Of a DNA stretch of 7,486 bases, positions 4,868 through 7,486 are shown piece by piece. Positions within the stretch are counted from its first letter, which is position 1. Each line of letters opens with the position of its first letter. This DNA comes from Bacteriovoracales bacterium (GTDB taxonomy: Bacteria > Bdellovibrionota > Bacteriovoracia > Bacteriovoracales > Bacteriovoracaceae), in the NCBI GenBank assembly GCA_007117175.1, contig SKGZ01000228.1, forward strand, positions 1-7,486, read 5' to 3'. Position numbers and translations under genes: made by a program. The notes under the pieces are model-generated. The model searched no databases, was not told the DNA's origin, and was given only the letters and a program-made list of their open reading frames with translations.

Positions 4868-6667
4868 ATGTGTGGAATCGTTGGCACCACTGGAATGATC
4901 AATGGTGTGGATATTGTCTTAGAAGGGCTGACTCGCCTCGAGTATCGAGGCTATGATTCCGCAGGCTTAAGTGTCCGCAACCCCGATGGCAGCTTGCAAG
5001 TCCATCGCCGGGAGGGCAAAATCGAACATTTAAAGAATTTAATTGAACAAAAAAAACCAGTTTCCTCAGTGGTGATTGGTCATACCCGCTGGGCCACACA
5101 TGGAGTGGTCAATGAGCAGAACGCTCATCCCCATGGCAACGATCTTTTTTCAATTGTTCACAACGGCATTATTGAAAATGCCTATGAGATCAAGCAAGAA
5201 CTGATGAATGAGGGCATTGTCTTTCAAAGTGATACGGACTCTGAGGTTTTTTTACAATTGCTCACACTTTATTTTAAGCAAACTCAAAACATTGTGAAGA
5301 GCATAGCTAAGAGTTTTGAGCGGGTTAAGGGCAATTCCGCTTTTGTGATTATGTCTAAAATGGATGAACATCTTTATGCTATTAAACATGGCGCTCCTCT
5401 CGTTTGTGGAGAATCAGCACAGGGACAACTTTATGTTTCTTCAGATCCATACGCTTTAACAGGCTTGACTCAAAATTTAATTTTTCCTGAAAACTCTGTG
5501 ATTGCTCATCTTAATAGTGATGAGCAAAAGATCAGTTTTTATGAGTTAAATTCAAAGTTATCAAAGAGATATAAAGTAGAGGATAAACTTGATCACCAAG
5601 ATGTGGTGAGCAAAGGAGAGTTTGAGCATTTTATGCTTAAGGAAATCCATGAGCAGCCACTCTTAGTCCAGCAGTTTTGTCATCGATGGACAGAGCCTGA
5701 AAAACGAGTCATTGAACAATCTAGTGATTTACCGCATCTCTTTATTTTTGGATGTGGGACTGCTTGGCATGCAGGTTTAAGTATTAAAAATTTTATTGAA
5801 AAAAAGACCGAACTGCGCTGTTCGGTAGAGTTGGCCAGTGAGTTTCGCTACCGACAGCCTAAGTTGAGAAAAAATGATATTGCCATTTTTATTTCGCAGT
5901 CTGGTGAGACGGCAGACACCTTAGCTTCAGCGCAGCTTTGTCGAGAAGAAGGGATTCAAACTCTCAGTATTGTCAATGTGAAAGGCTCGACACTTTATCG
6001 CACTTGCGATCAAAACTACTTGATTCAAGCCGGTCCTGAAATTGGGGTGGCAAGTACTAAGGCCTTCACCATGCAAGTGCTCACTGGTTATTGGCTTAGT
6101 GAAAACTTAATTCAAAATAAATCGCTAAAGAGTGGAATTAAGCCAGTAGAGGTTTTAGCTCAAAGGATCCAAGAGTTATTGGGGCGAAGTCAAGAGATTC
6201 AAAAAATTGCGGAAGAAGTCTATTCCAAGAAAAGCTTTATTTTCACTGGCAGAGGAGATTACTTTCCCATTGCGTTGGAAGGAGCACTGAAATTAAAAGA
6301 AATTGCCTATGTCCATGCTGAAGGTTACGCCGCAGGTGAGCTTAAGCATGGTCCTATTGCACTGATTGACTCAGAAGTGGTCAATATTGCCATCATTGCA
6401 CCTGAGTTAATGGATAAAACCTTATCCAATGCAGTGGAGGTTAAGTCTCGCAAGGGAGTGATTTTTACTGTTGGTGATGAAAAACAAGCAGTGCAAATGA
6501 AGGAATTTTCAGATTATTTTTTAGGATTAAACTTTGAGGGGCTGGCGGAACTGGCGCCCCTTTATGTCAATGTGGCCCTGCAGATTTTTTCTTACTATGT
6601 TGCCAAAATCAAAGGCACGGATATAGATAAGCCCCGAAACCTAGCAAAGTCAGTGACGGTAGAATGA
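4868..6667 (+). CDS. glmS: Glutamine-fructose-6-phosphate aminotransferase (isomerizing) GlmS
   Basis: GlmS catalyses the committed step of amino-sugar synthesis: fructose-6-phosphate plus glutamine gives glucosamine-6-phosphate plus glutamate, in the cytosol. The 599-residue length matches the family (E. coli 609). After the removable Met, Cys2 is the N-terminal nucleophile of the glutaminase domain (MCGIVGTTG); this domain also has GHTRW (71-75), HNGIIEN (98-104) and SDTDSEV. The synthase half has two SIS domains: FGCGTAWHAG and SQSGETAD (343-350), then VASTKAFTMQ, GRGDYFPIALEGALKLKE (from 461) with Glu478, and AAGELKHGP with His494. The canonical tail KPRNLAKSVTVE carries Lys594, the Schiff-base lysine position. 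AAGGAG lies 5 bases before the ATG. The leader is only 90 bases and lacks room for the glmS ribozyme known from Gram-positives. The stop overlaps the next gene's start. Confidence 0.98.
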   Translation: MCGIVGTTGMINGVDIVLEGLTRLEYRGYDSAGLSVRNPDGSLQVHRREGKIEHLKNLIEQKKPVSSVVIGHTRWATHGVVNEQNAHPHGNDLFSIVHNGIIENAYEIKQELMNEGIVFQSDTDSEVFLQLLTLYFKQTQNIVKSIAKSFERVKGNSAFVIMSKMDEHLYAIKHGAPLVCGESAQGQLYVSSDPYALTGLTQNLIFPENSVIAHLNSDEQKISFYELNSKLSKRYKVEDKLDHQDVVSKGEFEHFMLKEIHEQPLLVQQFCHRWTEPEKRVIEQSSDLPHLFIFGCGTAWHAGLSIKNFIEKKTELRCSVELASEFRYRQPKLRKNDIAIFISQSGETADTLASAQLCREEGIQTLSIVNVKGSTLYRTCDQNYLIQAGPEIGVASTKAFTMQVLTGYWLSENLIQNKSLKSGIKPVEVLAQRIQELLGRSQEIQKIAEEVYSKKSFIFTGRGDYFPIALEGALKLKEIAYVHAEGYAAGELKHGPIALIDSEVVNIAIIAPELMDKTLSNAVEVKSRKGVIFTVGDEKQAVQMKEFSDYFLGLNFEGLAELAPLYVNVALQIFSYYVAKIKGTDIDKPRNLAKSVTVE

Positions 6668-7486
6668 GAAAAGATTTTGATGACAGTGATTTAAACTCTG
6701 ATCAACAACAAGCTGTTCGTTATACAGAGGGACCCTTAATGATCTTGGCGGGGGCAGGTTCAGGTAAGACTCGAACCTTGGTCAAAAAAATAGAATATCT
6801 AATAAAGGTCAAGGATTATCCTCCCTCAAAGATTTTAGCGGTTACCTTTTCCAATAAAGCGGCCAAAGAAATGAGACAACGTTTGGAGCAAACATTGGGA
6901 ATTCAGGCTGGTAGTCAACAAGTGACAACCTTTCACTCCTTTTGTGCGAGAGTCTTACGTTCTGAGTATCAATACCTGGGGTTAAGTCGCTACTTTACCA
7001 TTTATGATGATTCAGAAAGTAATGCCATTATAAAGAAAATTTTAGAAAGAAGGCAGATTAGTATTCGTGAGATTACCCCCGCACAAATTTCATATTATAT
7101 ACAAAACTTACTGAACCAAGGTTATTTTCTCGGCTGTGAAAAGTTCTATTCAGATTATCAAAAAATTAAAAAAGAAAATGATCCTGTCTTAGATTCTATT
7201 TTCCATGAATACTTATCAGAGTTAAGAACATCCAATGCGGTTGATTTTGGAGGTTTGATTACCGGAGTGCTTGAACTTTTTTGTAAGCATCCATATGTCT
7301 TAAAAAGGTATCAAAAGAGATATGAGTATTTGTTAATTGATGAGTACCAGGACACTAATCGAGCTCAATTTATTTTGACTCACTTAATTGCAGGTGAATC
7401 AAAGAAAATTTGCATCGTCGGAGATGAGGATCAGTCCATTTATTCTTGGCGCGGCGCAGATATTCGCAATATTTTGGGCATGAGTC
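6664..7486 (+). CDS. UvrD/PcrA/Rep-type 3'-5' DNA helicase, N-terminal part (runs off the window)
   Basis: This is the start of a superfamily 1A helicase; 274 full codons are present, and family members are about 650-750 residues. Visible motifs in order are the Q-motif LNSDQQQAV with Gln14, motif I GAGSGKT with Lys35 (30-36), motif Ia AVTFSNKAAKEM, motif Ib TFHSFCARVLR, motif II LLIDEYQDTN with Asp226-Glu227, and motif III GDEDQSIYSWRGADI. This covers domains 1A and 1B; domains 2A and 2B are not seen. Such enzymes unwind DNA in nucleotide-excision and mismatch repair or displace RecA and RNA polymerase. Whether it is UvrD, PcrA or Rep cannot be settled from this part, so no symbol is given. 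The ATG overlaps the glmS stop as ATGA and lacks a strong Shine-Dalgarno, so translation is probably coupled to glmS. Confidence 0.93.
   Translation, partial: MRKDFDDSDLNSDQQQAVRYTEGPLMILAGAGSGKTRTLVKKIEYLIKVKDYPPSKILAVTFSNKAAKEMRQRLEQTLGIQAGSQQVTTFHSFCARVLRSEYQYLGLSRYFTIYDDSESNAIIKKILERRQISIREITPAQISYYIQNLLNQGYFLGCEKFYSDYQKIKKENDPVLDSIFHEYLSELRTSNAVDFGGLITGVLELFCKHPYVLKRYQKRYEYLLIDEYQDTNRAQFILTHLIAGESKKICIVGDEDQSIYSWRGADIRNILGMS

Noticed and set aside
4899..5099. Minus-strand open frame of 66 codons inside glmS
   Set aside because: It is antisense to the GlmS glutaminase domain and has no support of its own.
1..7486. A new defence, mobile or biosynthetic system
   Set aside because: Apart from the receiver and one unknown small protein, every gene is a well-known housekeeping family; there are no transposase, integrase, toxin-antitoxin, CRISPR or nuclease clusters.

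Overview
The window is a housekeeping stretch of a Gram-negative, Proteobacteria-like chromosome of low-to-moderate GC (about 40% by eye, not computed). It holds two divergent transcription units separated by a 192-base regulatory gap. The organism cannot be fixed from sequence alone. A full-length proteobacterial-type Lon, the glmU-glmS pair, no glmS ribozyme and a lone receiver-domain protein fit a Gram-negative. The AT-rich composition and the glmS-uvrD junction make a delta-proteobacterial or Bdellovibrionota-like lineage a reasonable but weak guess.

Minus-strand unit (about 3169 down to 48): lon protease, then after 53 bases a stand-alone CheY-like receiver protein, then after 6 bases a 97-residue protein of unknown function with one N-terminal membrane segment. 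No terminator is visible between them, so they may be co-transcribed. In the lon/receiver gap, the Shine-Dalgarno sequence of the receiver gene forms the 3' arm of a perfect 7-bp inverted repeat. This could make translation of that gene conditional.

Divergent control region (3170-3361): a good sigma70-type promoter for glmU (TTGTCA, 17 bases, TACGAT), a weak heat-shock-like promoter candidate for lon, a perfect 10-bp palindrome (GAGACGTCTC) touching the glmU -35 box, and a symmetric T8-C-A8 tract.

Plus-strand unit (3362 to beyond the right edge): glmU, glmS and the N-terminal third or so of a UvrD/PcrA-type helicase. The helicase overlaps glmS by four bases (ATGA) and runs off the window. 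GlmS makes glucosamine-6-phosphate from fructose-6-phosphate and glutamine. GlmM, not in this window, isomerises it, and GlmU acetylates and uridylylates the product to UDP-GlcNAc for peptidoglycan and LPS. The helicase is functionally unrelated but appears translationally coupled to glmS.

No mobile element, CRISPR array, tRNA, rRNA or clear intrinsic terminator was found. No gene-free stretch exceeds 300 bases. I see no convincing new multi-gene system. The most interesting points are the possible RNA switch ahead of the receiver gene, the uncharacterised membrane protein coupled to it, and the palindrome between lon and glmU.
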